Source: Tenebrio molitor
Lineage: Eukaryota > Arthropoda > Insecta > Coleoptera > Tenebrionidae
Length of the DNA stretch: 64,000 nt
NCBI RefSeq assembly: GCF_963966145.1
Contig: NC_091048.1
Span: forward strand, 20,088,001 to 20,152,000
Direction of reading: 5' to 3'
The position numbers and the translations under genes are program-made. The notes below the pieces were generated by a model. That model worked only from the letters and a program-made list of their open reading frames with translations. It was not told the origin of the DNA and did not search any database. Of the stretch, positions 25,201-37,350 are shown piece after piece. Numbering within the stretch: position 1 is the first letter of the stretch; each line of letters begins with the position of its first letter.

Positions 25201-28200
25201 ATTGGAAATGATGTTACAGACTATGCTGGCCTTTCCGAACCTTTTTAAAAAGACCTAATTATTTTGAAGTCAAAGTTAACATTGAATTGTTATCAACAGG
25301 AATCCTGCTGCAACCCCACTCTTAAAAATGTAAAATATGAGACGGATTCGGGTGACCCCTCTAGTATTTGGCGAAATATTTTTACAACCGATTTTAGTTG
25401 ATTGGTGATTAAAAAATACTCAAAATTCCTTGAAATTATCCCAAACACAAATAAATAAAAAAGCCGGATTCCGAATCATTCCCCAATTCCCGCAAAGGTA
25501 CTTTTGGGGAATTTGTGTTCCTCAAAAGTACCTTTACGTGATATGCCTTTTAGGAGTATGTTCAATTGGAAATGATGTTACAGACTATGCTGGCCATTCT
25601 GAACCTTTTTAAAAAGACCTAATTATTTTGAAGTCAAAGTTAACATTGAATTATTATCAACAGGAATCCTGCTGCAACCCCACTCTTAAAAATATAAAAT
25701 ATGTAACGGAATCGGTTGACCCCTCTAGTATTTGGCGTAATATTTTTACAACCGATTTTACTTGATTGGTGATTAAAAAATACTCAAAATTCCTTGAAAT
25801 TATCCCAAAACACAAATAAATAAAAAAGCCGGATTCCGAATCATTCTCCAATTTCCGCAAAGGTACTTTTAGGGAATTTGTGTTCCTCAAAAGTACCTTT
25901 ACGTGATATGCGTTTTAGGAGTATGTTCAATTGGAAATGATGTTACAGACTATGCTGGCCTTTCTGAACCTTTTTAAAAAGACCTAATTATTTTGAAGTC
26001 AAAGTTAACATTGAATTGTTATCAACAGGAATCCTGCTGCAACCCCACTCTTAAAAATGTAAAATATGAGACGGAATCGGGTGACCCCTCTAGTATTTGG
26101 CGAAATATTTTTACAACCGATTTTACTTGATTAATGATTAAAAAATACTCAAAATTCCTTGAAATTATCCCAAACACAAATAAATAAAAAAGCCGGATTC
26201 CGAATCATTCCCCAATTCCCGCAAAGGTACTTTTGGGGAATTTGTGTTCCTCAAAAGTACCTTTACGTGATATGCGTTTTAGGAGTATGTTCAATTGGAA
26301 ATGATGTTACAGACTATGCTGGCCTTTCTGAACCTTTTTAAAAAGACCTAATTATTTTGAAGTCAAAGTTGACATTGAATTGTTATCAACAGGAATCCTG
26401 CTGCAACCCCACTCTTAAAAATGTAAAATATGAGACGGAATCGGTTGACCCCTCTAGTATTTGGCGAAATATTTTTACAACCGATTTTACTTGATTGGTG
26501 ATTAAAAAATACTCAAAATTCCTTGAAATTATCCCAAAACACAAATAAATAAAAAAGCCGGATTCCGAATCATTCTCCAATTTCCGCAAAGGTACTTTTA
26601 GGGAATTTGTGTTCCTCAAAAGTACCTTTACGTGATATGCGTTTTAGGAGTATGTTCAATTGGAAATGATGTTACAGACTATGCTGGCCTTTCTGAACCT
26701 TTTTAAAAAGACCTAATTATTTTGAAGTCAAAGTTAACATTGAATTGTTATCAACAGGAATCCTGCTGCAACCCCACTCTTAAAAATGTAAAATATGAGA
26801 CGGATTCGGGTGACCCCTCTAGTATTTGGCGAAATATTTTTACAACCGATTTTACTTGATTGGTGATTAAAAAATACTCAAAATTCCTTGAAATTATCCC
26901 AAACACAAATAAATAAAAAAGCCGGATTCCGAATCATTCCCCAATTCCCACAAAGGTACTTTTGGGGAATTTGTGTTCCTCAAAAGTACCTTTACGTGAT
27001 ATGCGTTTTAGGAGTATGTTCAATTGGAAATGATGTTACAGACTATGCTGGCCATTCTGAACCTTTTTAAAAAGACCTAATTATTTTGAAGTCAAAGTTA
27101 ACATTGAATTGTTATCAACAGGAATCCTGCTGCAACCCCACTCTTAAAAATGTAAAATATGAGACGGAATCGGGTGACCCCTCTAGTATTTGGCGAAATA
27201 TTTTTACAACCGATTTTACTTGATTAATGATTAAAAAATACTCAAAATTCCTTGAAATTATCCCAAACACAAATAAATAAAAAAGCCGGATTCCGAATCA
27301 TTCCCCAATTCCCACAAAGGTACTTTTGGGGAATTTGTGTTCCTCAAAAGTACCTTTACGTGATATGCGTTTTAGGAGTATGTTCAATTGGAAATGATTT
27401 TACAGACTATGCTGGCCTTTCTGAACCTTTTTAAAAAGACCTAATTATTTTGAAGTCAAAGTTAACATTGAATTGTTATCAACAGGAATCCTGCTGCAAC
27501 CCCACTCTTAAAAATGTAAAATATGAGACGGAATCGGGTGACCCCTCTAGTATTTGGCGAAATATTTTTACAACCGATTTTACTTGATTGGTGATTAAAA
27601 AATACTCAAAATTCCTTGAAATTATCCCAAACACAAATAAATAAAAAAGCCGGATTCCGAATCATTCCCCAATTCCCGCAAAGGTACTTTTGGGGAATTT
27701 GTGTTCCTCAAAAGTACCTTTACGTGATATGCGTTTTAGGAGTATGTTCAATTGGAAATGATGTTACAGACTATGCTGGCCTTTCTGAACCTTTTTAAAA
27801 AGACCTAATTATTTTGAAGTCAAAGTTAACATTGAATTGTTATCAACAGGAATCCTGCTGCAACCCCACTCTTAAAAATGTAAAATATGAGACGGATTCG
27901 GGTGACCCCTCTAGTATTTGGCGAAATATTTTTACAACCGATTTTAGTTGATTGGTGATTAAAAAATACTCAAAATTCCTTGAAATTATCCCAAACACAA
28001 ATAAATAAAAAAGCCGGATTCCGAATCATTCCCCAATTCCCGCAAAGGTACTTTTGGGGAATTTGTGTTCCTCAAAAGTACCTTTACGTGATATGCCTTT
28101 TAGGAGTATGTTCAATTGGAAATGATGTTACAGACTATGCTGGCCATTCTGAACCTTTTTAAAAAGACCTAATTATTTTGAAGTCAAAGTTAACATTGAA

Positions 28201-31200
28201 TTATTATCAACAGGAATCCTGCTGCAACCCCACTCTTAAAAATATAAAATATGTAACGGAATCGGTTGACCTCTCTAGTATTTGGCGTAATATTTTTACA
28301 ACCGATTTTACTTGATTGGTGATTAAAAAATACTCAAAATTCCTTGAAATTATCCCAAAACACAAATAAATAAAAAAGCCGGATTCCGAATCATTCTCCA
28401 ATTTCCGCAAAGGTACTTTTAGGGAATTTGTGTTCCTCAAAAGTACCTTTACGTGATATGCGTTTTAGGAGTATGTTCAATTGGAAATGATGTTACAGAC
28501 TATGCTGGCCTTTCTGAACCTTTTTAAAAAGACCTAATTATTTTGAAGTCAAAGTTAACATTGAATTGTTATCAACAGGAATCCTGCTGCAACCCCACTC
28601 TTAAAAATGTAAAATATGAGACGGAATCGGGTGACCCCTCTAGTATTTGGCGAAATATTTTTACAACCGATTTTACTTGATTAATGATTAAAAAATACTC
28701 AAAATTCCTTGAAATTATCCCAAACACAAATAAATAAAAAAGCCGGATTCCGAATCATTCCCCAATTCCCGCAAAGGTACTTTTGGGGAATTTGTGTTCC
28801 TCAAAAGTACCTTTACGTGATATGCCTTTTAGGAGTATGTTCAATTGGAAATGATGTTACAGACTATGCTGGCCTTTCTGAACCTTTTTAAAAAGACCTA
28901 ATTATTTTGAAGTCAAAGTTGACATTGAATTGTTATCAACAGGAATCCTGCTGCAACCCCACTCTTAAAAATGTAAAATATGAGACGGAATCGGTTGACC
29001 CCTCTAGTATTTGGCGAAATATTTTTACAACCGATTTTACTTGATTGGTGATTAAAAAATACTCAAAATTCCTTGAAATTATCCCAAAACACAAATAAAT
29101 AAAAAAGCCGGATTCCGAATCATTCTCCAATTTCCGCAAAGGTACTTTTAGGGAATTTGTGTTCCTCAAAAGTACCTTTACGTGATATGCGTTTTAGGAG
29201 TATGTTCAATTGGAAATGATGTTACAGACTATGCTGGCCTTTCTGAACCTTTTTAAAAAGACCTAATTATTTTGAAGTCAAAGTTAACATTGAATTGTTA
29301 TCAACAGGAATCCTGCTGCAACCCCACTCTTAAAAATGTAAAATATGAGACGGATTCGGGTGACCCCTCTAGTATTTGGCGAAATATTTTTACAACCGAT
29401 TTTACTTGATTGGTGATTAAAAAATACTCAAAATTCCTTGAAATTATCCCAAACACAAATAAATAAAAAAGCCGGATTCCGAATCATTCCCCAATTCCCG
29501 CAAAGGTACTTTTGGGGAATTTGTGTTCCTCAAAAGTACCTTTACGTGATATGCGTTTTAGGAGTATGTTCAATTGGAAATGATGTTACAGACTATGCTG
29601 GCCATTCTGAACCTTTTTAAAAAGACCTAATTATTTTGAAGTCAAAGTTAACATTGAATTGTTATCAACAGGAATCCTGCTGCAACCCCACTCTTAAAAA
29701 TGTAAAATATGAGACGGAATCGGGTGACCCCTCTAGTATTTGGCGAAATATTTTTACAACCGATTTTACTTGATTAATGATTAAAAAATACTCAAAATTC
29801 CTTGAAATTATCCCAAACACAAATAAATAAAAAAGCCGGATTCCGAATCATTCCCCAATTCCCACAAAGGTACTTTTGGGGAATTTGTGTTCCTCAAAAG
29901 TACCTTTACGTGATATGCGTTTTAGGAGTATGTTCAATTGGAAATGATTTTACAGACTATGCTGGCCTTTCTGAACCTTTTTAAAAAGACCTAATTATTT
30001 TGAAGTCAAAGTTGACATTGAATTGTTATCAACAGGAATCCTGCTGCAACCCCACTCTTAAAAATGTAAAATATGAGACGGAATCGGTTGACCCCTCTAG
30101 TATTTGGCGAAATATTTTTACAACCGATTTTACTTGATTGGTGATTAAAAAATACTCAAAATTCCTTGAAATTATCCCAAAACACAAATAAATAAAAAAG
30201 CCGGATTCCGAATCATTCTCCAATTTCCGCAAAGGTACTTTTAGGGAATTTGTGTTCCTCAAAAGTACCTTTACGTGATATGCGTTTTAGGAGTATGTTC
30301 AATTGGAAATGATGTTACAGACTATGCTGGCCTTTCTGAACCTTTTTAAAAAGACCTAATTATTTTGAAGTCAAAGTTAACATTGAATTGTTATCAACAG
30401 GAATCCTGCTGCAACCCCACTCTTAAAAATGTAAAATATGAGACGGATTCGGGTGACCCCTCTAGTATTTGGCGAAATATTTTTACAACCGATTTTACTT
30501 GATTGGTGATTAAAAAATACTCAAAATTCCTTGAAATTATCCCAAACACAAATAAATAAAAAAGCCGGATTCCGAATCATTCCCCAATTCCCGCAAAGGT
30601 ACTTTTGGGGAATTTGTGTTCCTCAAAAGTACCTTTACGTGATATGCGTTTTAGGAGTATGTTCAATTGGAAATGATGTTACAGACTATGCTGGCCATTC
30701 TGAACCTTTTTAAAAAGACCTAATTATTTTGAAGTCAAAGTTAACATTGAATTATTATCAACAGGAATCCTGCTGCAACCCCACTCTTAAAAATATAAAA
30801 TATGTAACGGAATCGGTTGACCCCTCTAGTATTTGGCGTAATATTTTTACAACCGATTTTACTTGACTGGTGATTAAAAAATACTCAAAATTCCTTGAAA
30901 TTATCCCAAACACAAATAAATAAAAAAGCCGGATTCCGAATCATTCCCCAATTCCCACAAAGGTACTTTTGGGGAATTTGTGTTCCTCAAAAGTACCTTT
31001 ACGTGATATGCGTTTTAGGAGTATGTTCAATTGGAAATGATGTTACAGACTATGCTGGCCTTTCCGAACCTTTTTAAAAAGACCTAATTATTTTGAAGTC
31101 AAAGTTAACATTGAATTGTTATCAACAGGAATCCTGCTGCAACCCCACTCTTAAAAATGTAAAATATGAGACGGAATCGGGTGACCCCTCTAGTATTTGG

Positions 31201-31600
31201 CGAAATATTTTTACAACCGATTTTACTTGATTGGTGATTAAAAAATACTCAAAATTCCTTGAAATTATCCCAAACACAAATAAATAAAAAAGCCGGATTC
31301 CGAATCATTCCCCAATTCCCACAAAGGTACTTTTGGGGAATTTGTGTTCCTCAAAAGTACCTTTACGTGATATGCGTTTTAGGAGTATGTTCAATTGGAA
31401 ATGATGTTACAGACTATGCTGGCCTTTCTGAACCTTTTTAAAAAGACCTAATTATTTTGAAGTCAAAGTTAACATTTAATTGTTATCAACAGGAATCCTG
31501 CTGCAACCCCACTCTTAAAAATGTAAAATATGAGACGGAATCGGTTGACCCCTCTAGTATTTGGCGAAATATTTTTACAACCGATTTTACTTGATTGGTG
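19237..31600. repeat. 16-monomer higher-order repeat (5,829 bp), about two copies
   Basis: Private variants recur at exactly 5,829 bp: cctttccgaa at 19401, 25230 and 31059; gacctctctag near 22440 and 28269; gttgattgg in place of cttgattgg near 19567 and 25396, and also near 22117 and 27946. The 16-mer itself contains the older 2,550-bp relation (19601 to 22151, 25430 to 27980). A third, partial copy starts at 30895. Upstream, 17051-18143 instead pairs with 23609-24701 at 6,558 bp (18 monomers), so two monomers were gained or lost. Confidence 0.9.
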
Positions 31601-31608
31601 ATTAAAAA

Positions 31609-32474
31609 GGTTCAGAAAGGCCAGGATAGTCTGTAACATCATTTCCAATTGAACATACTCCTAAAAGGCATATCACGTAAAGGTACTTTTGAGGAACACA
31701 AATTCCCCAAAAGTACCTTTGCGGGAATTGGAGAATGATTCGGAATCCGGCTTTTTTATTTATTTGTTTTTGGGATAATTTCAAGGAATTTTGAGTATTT
31801 TTTAATCACCAATCAAGTAAAATCGGTTATAAAAATATTTCGCCAAAAACTAGAGGGGTCATCCGATTCCGTTTCATATTTTACATATTTACGAATGGGG
31901 TTGCAGCGGGATTTGACTTTGTCTTCAAAATAATTAGGTCTTTTTAAAAAGGCTCAGAAGGGCCAGGATAATCTGTAACATCATTTCCAATTGAACATAC
32001 TCCTAAAACGCATATCACGTAAAGGTACTTTTGAGGAATTTGTGTTCCTCAAAAGTACCTTTACGTGGTATGCGTTTTAGGAGTATGTTCAATTGGAAAT
32101 GATGTTACAGACTATGCTGGCCCTTCTGAGCCTTTTTAAAAAGACCTAATTATTTTGAAGACAAAGTCAAATCCCGCTGCAACCCCACTCTTAAAAATGT
32201 AAAATATGAGACGGAATCGGGTGACCCCTCTAGTATTTAGCGAAATATTTTTACAACCGATTTTACTTGATTGGTGATTAAAAAATACTCAAAATTCCTT
32301 GAAATTATCCCAAACACAAATAAATAAAAAAGCCGGATTCCGAATCATTCTCCAATTCCCGCAAAGGTACTTTTGGGGAATTCGTGTTCCTCAAAAGTAC
32401 CTTTACGTGATATGCGTTTTAGGAGTATGTTCAATTGGAAATGATGTTACAGATTATCCTGGCCCTTCTGAGCC
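31609..32474. repeat. Inverted satellite segment forming a palindrome with ~430-bp arms
   Basis: At 31609 the array switches to the opposite strand (ggttcagaaaggcc directly after gattaaaaa). It switches back at the hairpin loop 32039-32044. The arms 31609-32038 and 32045-32474 are inverted copies with few differences. Both lack the same stretch of about 28 bp of the monomer (read caaagtcaaatcccgctgc, near 31908-31923 and 32160-32175), so they share a recent common origin. The left junction shows TTAAAAA microhomology. Confidence 0.92.
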
Positions 32475-33644
32475 TTTTTAAAAAGACCTAATTATTTTGA
32501 AGACAAATTTGTCATTAAATTATTACCAATAGGAATCCCACTGCAACCCCATTCGTAAATATGTAAAATATGAAACGGAATCGGATGACCCCTCTAGTAT
32601 TTGGTGAAATATTTTTATAACCGATTTTACTTGATTGGTGTTTAAAAAATACTCAAAATCCCTTAAAATTATCCCAGTCGCAAACGAATAAACAAGCCGG
32701 ATTCCGAATCATTCTTCAATTCCCGCAAAGGTACTTTTAGGGAATTCGTGTTCCTCAAAAGTACCTTTACGTGATATCAATTTTAAGGTTATGTTCTATT
32801 GGAAATGATGTTACAGACAATGCTGGCCTTTCTGAGCCTTTTTAAAAAGAACTAATTATTTTGAAGACAAAGTTGTCATTCAATGACAATAGGAATCCCG
32901 CTGCAACCCCGTTCGTAAAAATGTAAAATATGAAACAGAATCGAGTTACCCCTCTAGTATTTGGCGAAATATTTTTATAACCGATTTTTCTTGATTGGTG
33001 ATTAAAAAATTTTTTAAATTCCTTGAAATTATCCCAATCACAAACGAATAAACAAGCCGGATTCCGAATCATTCTTCAATTCACGCAAAGGTACTTTTAG
33101 GGAATTCGTGTTCCTCAAAAGTACCTTTACGTGATATCAATTTTAAGGTTATGTTCTATTTAAAATGATGTTAAAGACAATGCTGGCTGTTCTTAGCCTT
33201 TTTAAAAAGACCTAATTATTTTGAAGATAAGTTTGTCATTAAATTATTATCAATAGGAATCCCGCTGCAACCCCATTCGTAAAAATGTAAAATATGAAAC
33301 GGAATCGTGTGACCCCTCTAGTATTTGGCGAAATATTTTTACAACCGATTTTACTTGATTGGTGATTAAAAAATACTCAAAATTCCTTGAAATTATCGCA
33401 ATCACAAACGGATAAACCATTCTTCAGTTCTCGCAAAGGTACTTTTAGGGAATTCGTGTTCTTCGAATGTACCTTTACGTGATATCAAATTTGAGGTTAT
33501 GTTGTATTGGAAATGATGTTACAGAGTATGTTGCCCTTTCTGACCCTTTTTATACAGACCTAATTATCTTGAAGACATAGTTGACAATAAATTATTATCA
33601 GCATGAATCCCGCTGCAGCCCCATTCTTAAAAATGAATGAACGA

Positions 33645-34300
33645 ATGAGAATCTGATTGGAATAGCATAAACATAACCGACATAACCAAAAAATCTTTTT
33701 GATGTCATCTCAAGTTAAAAAATTCGGTCATTGCCAATTACGAGACAAAAAACCACAAGTGCTTTTCAATTGTTTTATTGCCAACAGACTCTGTCATTGT
33801 TCATCACGTGAAAATAGAAATTGATGTGTCTGAAGATTTTTTTCACAAATTGTTTGTTTACAATTTATGAAATTTAATCCACGGTTAATGGGTGCAGTTT
33901 ACATCCAAAGGTGTCCAGGGGTTCTTTTTTCTCAACAGTACCTGTCTGAACGTGCATTTCAACACCTTACTCTACATTATATAAAATAACACACCGATAC
34001 GTTTTAATTATTATTATTTAAATAAAACAAAATGCATATTTTATTTTCAGTAAACAATCAACTGCTTGTTAGAAATACTTCTCAAAACCTAAAAAATTAA
34101 CATTTATTTCATCAAAGTACAAGATCGTTCCTAAAAATCTTGCCCGACTTACTCCTTCTTACAACACCTAATTAGGCCCCATATTTTAAACAAAGGATAC
34201 ATTACATTTCGATTCTAAATCTATAAATAGTTCATTCTCTGGAAATGAGGATCAAGCACCGATCAGGTGTTCAACATCGCCGTCCTTGCAATGGCTTGCA
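33645..34300. repeat. Duplicated non-satellite block, copy 1
   Basis: This stretch is duplicated at 37860-38712 with moderate divergence. In both copies it directly follows a satellite monomer. The blocks aacagact..gtcattgttcatcacg, aaaaatcttgcccgacttact and gatcaggtgttcaacatcgc are shared. A TATAAATAG box at 34222-34230 precedes an ATG at 34291, but no convincing frame follows. This copy lacks the insertion present at 38019-38184 in copy 2. Confidence 0.8.
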
Positions 34301-34509
34301 ATAAAAAATATTATGGGTGTTTACAAATTACTACAGCTAAAATATACAGCGTGTTTGTTTAATATTCCGCCACATTATGTTAATGCAAAATACAATCAAT
34401 TTTCCCTCAATCATTTTTACCTTAAACCTGAATTTCATTCTCTATTAAAAAAATGTTTGCAAACAACTGATTTTTTTTGCTTATGACTCACATTAAGCCG
34501 GAAGCCAAG
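34301..34509. other. Non-coding spacer
   Basis: The stretch is AT-rich. A 66-codon frame that overlaps it (34286-34486) shows no domain or known similarity. I see no gene here. Confidence 0.4.
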
Positions 34510-35335
34510 TATCAGTTTTACAATTCTTGAGGTTATATAGGTATGTTCTACTGGAAATGATGTTACAGACTAGGCTGGCCTTTCTGAGCCATTTTAAAAA
34601 GACCTAATTATTTTGAAGACAAAGTTGACATTAAATTGTTATCAACATTAATCCCGCTGCAACCCCATTCTATAAAATGTTAAATGTGAAACGGAATCGG
34701 GTGGCCCTTCTAGTATTTGGGGAAATATTTTTTTCAACCGATTTTACTTGATTGGTGATTAAAAAATACTCAAAATTCTTTGAAATTATCCCAATCAGAA
34801 ACGAATAAAAAGCCGGATTCCGGATCATTCTTCAATTCCCGCAAAGGTACTTTTGGGGAATTCGTGTTCTTCAAAAGTACCTTTACGTGATATCACTTTT
34901 AAGGTTATGTTCTATTGGAAATGATGTTACAGAGAATGGCATTTCAGAGCTTTCTAAAAAAAGCCTAATATATTGTAATTAGCATGTACAACATCTCTTC
35001 GGTGCAGGCGACTTTTTTTTTTTTTTTTTTTTTCATTGTGTGGATGACAGACAATACTTTTTTTTGCTTTATCCTCGAACGCTACACTTCCGGATTTGCA
35101 ATTTTTCAAGTTCGTACATTGTCAAAGTGAAATCCGTTAATTCAGTAATTGAATACATAGGATGCTGCAGTTCCGGATATTTTAATCATTTTACGGAAAT
35201 ATTCAATAAAATTCTGGAAGTGCCGCGTTCACGAAGACAAAGTTAACATAAAATTATTGTCAACAAGAATTTCGCTGAAACCCAATCTTAAAATTATTAA
35301 ATATGAAAGAAAATCGGGTGACCCCTAATTTAAAA
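34510..35335. repeat. Isolated diverged satellite copy split by a ~260-bp insertion
   Basis: 34510-34976 and 35236-35335 together read as one satellite stretch with edge-type variants. They are separated at the point cctaatatattg | gaagacaaagtt by about 260 bp of unrelated DNA that contains a T-run of some 20 bases. The insertion has no clear inverted ends. The T-run suggests a retroposed sequence on the minus strand, but this is not established. Confidence 0.65.
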
Positions 35336-35344
35336 TATCCTTTT

Positions 35345-35632
35345 CAGACGACCACTGTGAAATATGACACATTTCACACGGTTTCTCCTTAGTGAAAATT
35401 TAAAATTGCAAACGATTTCAACACGAACACGAACGAACAGCCTAACCGTGTAGAATGAAAAATTTGAGAAATCTGATTGGCCGACAGCTGTGTGTTTTTA
35501 TATTGTACACGGGCCGATGATTAACGATGTCTATCTCCCCGCAACGGCATAATTATTTTGTCCGCAGCTCTGTCGAATGATATTTGAAGTTTGAAGGGAT
35601 GCCGAATATTAGCGTTTTTTTTTGTGGTCGTC
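35345..35632. mobile_element. MITE-like element, short TIRs (gacgaccac)
   Basis: The left end ttttcagacgaccac and the right end gtggtcgtcggaaaaa are inverted matches. Inside is non-coding DNA with the fold tgaaat..atttcac near the left end. The target duplication is unclear. Confidence 0.45.
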
Positions 35633-35635
35633 GGA

Positions 35636-35775
35636 AAAATATCGTGTATACCACGTGTTGAAAATTCGATTTCACACTCGTTTACTTAAGCCACGCGCCT
35701 ACGGCTTGTGGCTCAATTCTGCAAACTCGTGTGAAATCTTTCATTTTCAACTCTTGATATACAATATACTATTCA
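35636..35775. repeat. Fold-back element
   Basis: Long imperfect inverted arms: gttgaaaattcgatttcacactcg at the left against cgtgtgaaatctttcattttcaac at the right. An inner stem is formed by gccacgcgcc and ggcttgtggc. No coding potential is seen. Confidence 0.6.
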
Positions 35776-36609
35776 ATGGTTAATTATAAGAGAATGCATG
35801 TTTTTGTAACAGCTATTGGCTCCCATTTGCTATTTAAATTCTTTAAAATGAGGGTTGCCAATTGCTTCCTAACGACATTTTAAGGTCAACTTTCTCATTA
35901 AAATATGTCTTCTAGAAAATAGAATTTGATCTGTCCGAAGATTGTTTTTCAAAAATTGTTTGTTTGCATTTTTTCGAAATTAATTCACCTTTTATGGGCG
36001 CACTATACATCCAACGATACTTTCAAGGAGTTCTTGTTTCTCAACAGTACCAATCTGTATCTAGGGGTTGCGCAACAAATTTCGAAAATATAATTTTATG
36101 TAAAATTTAATATTTTATAAATTGACGGGGGATGGGGTGTGGAACGTGTGCGGTGGAAGTCCTAAAATACTTTTCATTTTGTTCATGTCATCTCCAATTA
36201 GACAGTTTATAAGCGTAGTACAAAAATAAATCAAAAATGCTACATCAACGGGAGTGGTAAGAATAGCGTAAACATCGGGAAAGGCTCCATTTCAAGCGTT
36301 CCCACAGCGAAACAAAAAAATCGCGCGGGAAAGTTTTACAACTTCGGCGAAAACTGATCGTTTGATTTAATGACGCCGGCTATACAATATGTACTTATCA
36401 GGCCTGGAATGAAGATTACGTTTTTAAGATAAACAGAAAACACGATCTTAATATTACTTGAAGAGCCGATTCTATGCACTAATATTTTTGTCGAATTAAT
36501 TTAATTAAAAATAAATAAATTAATCCAAACACATTAAAACACAATCTTGTCCGGGTTAATTATTCAACTAGTAATACTTCTTATAATAATGAATTAATAA
36601 TTAATTGAG
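35776..36609. other. Non-coding region with a diverged satellite-like motif
   Basis: No gene is seen. Positions 36000-36090 carry a diverged block (gatactttcaaggagttctt, then tttctcaacagtacca and ggggttgcgcaacaaat) that also occurs near 40440 and 40930. The rest is AT-rich and has no recognisable structure. Confidence 0.4.
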
Positions 36610-37350
36610 AACGAAAGACCAACAATTCCACAATTTCAGAAGAATTGGGATAATATCAATACCAAACGAATAATTGCCAATGACTTAAACTTTAAATCAC
36701 CTAGAGACTTGGCTCGTTATAAAGGCGGCCTTACACCAAGGCAACAATTGGCAACATGTTGCCTGCAACATTTTCTATTAATCTTGCCGGTGATTACTAA
36801 AAAATGTTGCGGGCAACATGTTGCCAATTGTTGCCTTGGTGTAAGGCCGCCTTTAGGCTTTGCAATGCCGAAAATCTTGGTTACATGCAATACCTTCTCC
36901 TAATATTGGTACTCTTTTAGATAACACTTCCTTCCAAGTTTGTATTCGTTTAATATTGGGTTGTAATCTTTGTACACCTCATATTTGCAAATGCAATGCG
37001 AAAGTTGACGAAATTGGCACCCACGGTCTAAGCTGTTTCAAAAGCAGTGGTAGATTTTCAAGACACACTGAAATTAATTCCATTATCAATCGGTCTTTGA
37101 CTTCTATTCATGTTAATTCAACTTTAGAACCAAACGGACTGTCTCGGGATGACGGAAAACGCCCAGATGGGATTAAAGGTTTGGGACGTTACTGTTGCAG
37201 ATAGCTACGTTTTGAAAACTTCTGAAGTTTGCAAACGCAAACATAGCAAATATAGTTCAATTATTTCATCAAATTATGTATTTAAAGGTTTAGCCTTTGA
37301 AACCTTAGACCCTTGGTGCAAAGAAGCCATCGATTTCATTAATGTCATCG
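36610..37350 (+). pseudogene. Second LINE-like C-terminal fragment, interrupted by a MITE
   Basis: Before the MITE the reading is NWDNINTKRIIANDLNFKSP..DLARY. After it comes KSWLHAIPSPNIGTLLDNTS, a Cys/His cluster (GCNLCTPHICKCNAKVDEIG, then THGLSC), and DGKRPDG. After a frameshift near 37170 it continues VWDVTVADSYVL and SSNYVFKGLAFETL up to about 37345. This is the conserved C-terminal region found in LINE-like polyproteins of insects and marine invertebrates. The PD..D spacing recalls an endonuclease. Neighbouring satellite DNA starts immediately after (cgcaaaggtacctttgg), so the piece is a remnant caught between satellite copies. The clade is not assigned. Confidence 0.65.
36721..36854. 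mobile_element. Palindromic MITE, ~53-bp TIRs
   Basis: The ends aaaggcggccttacaccaag and its inverse (cttggtgtaaggccgccttt) continue into a nearly perfect inverted repeat of about 53 bp with a spacer of about 28 bases. The element sits in the middle of the LINE coding remnant, between DLARY and ALQCRKSWL. Family not assigned. Confidence 0.85.

Larger units (their letters stand above)
5823..33640. repeat. Satellite DNA array, ~364-bp monomer, about 75 copies
   Basis: The block ccttgaaattatccca recurs every 362-365 bp from 6128 to 33389. From 9766 on, spacing is almost always 364 or 365. The extra base lies in an A-run (cccaaaacac versus cccaaacac). Core monomers (about 8.7-31.4 kb) differ from each other at few positions. 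Edge monomers (5.8-7.5 kb and 32.5-33.6 kb) are clearly more diverged and carry another variant (caattttaaggttatgttct instead of gcgttttaggagtatgttca). Such edge decay is the normal signature of homogenisation by unequal exchange. Every monomer contains a hairpin (see 8738-8779). The repeated 60- and 77-codon frames found once per monomer are by-products of the repeat. A function, for example in heterochromatin, is possible but not shown. Confidence 0.97.

Noticed and set aside
6128..32481. Recurrent 60-codon (plus) and 77-codon (minus) frames, one per satellite monomer
   Set aside because: They recur only because the monomer recurs. A one-base difference in an A-run switches between them, they begin at non-ATG codons, and they lack any protein feature.
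5823..33640. CRISPR-like regularly spaced repeats
   Set aside because: The repeat is continuous tandem DNA with no unique spacers, units are 364 bp, and the genome is eukaryotic.
34986..35035. RNA polymerase III terminator or SINE tail from the T-run
   Set aside because: No A and B box promoter could be recognised nearby, so it is reported only as an unclassified insertion.
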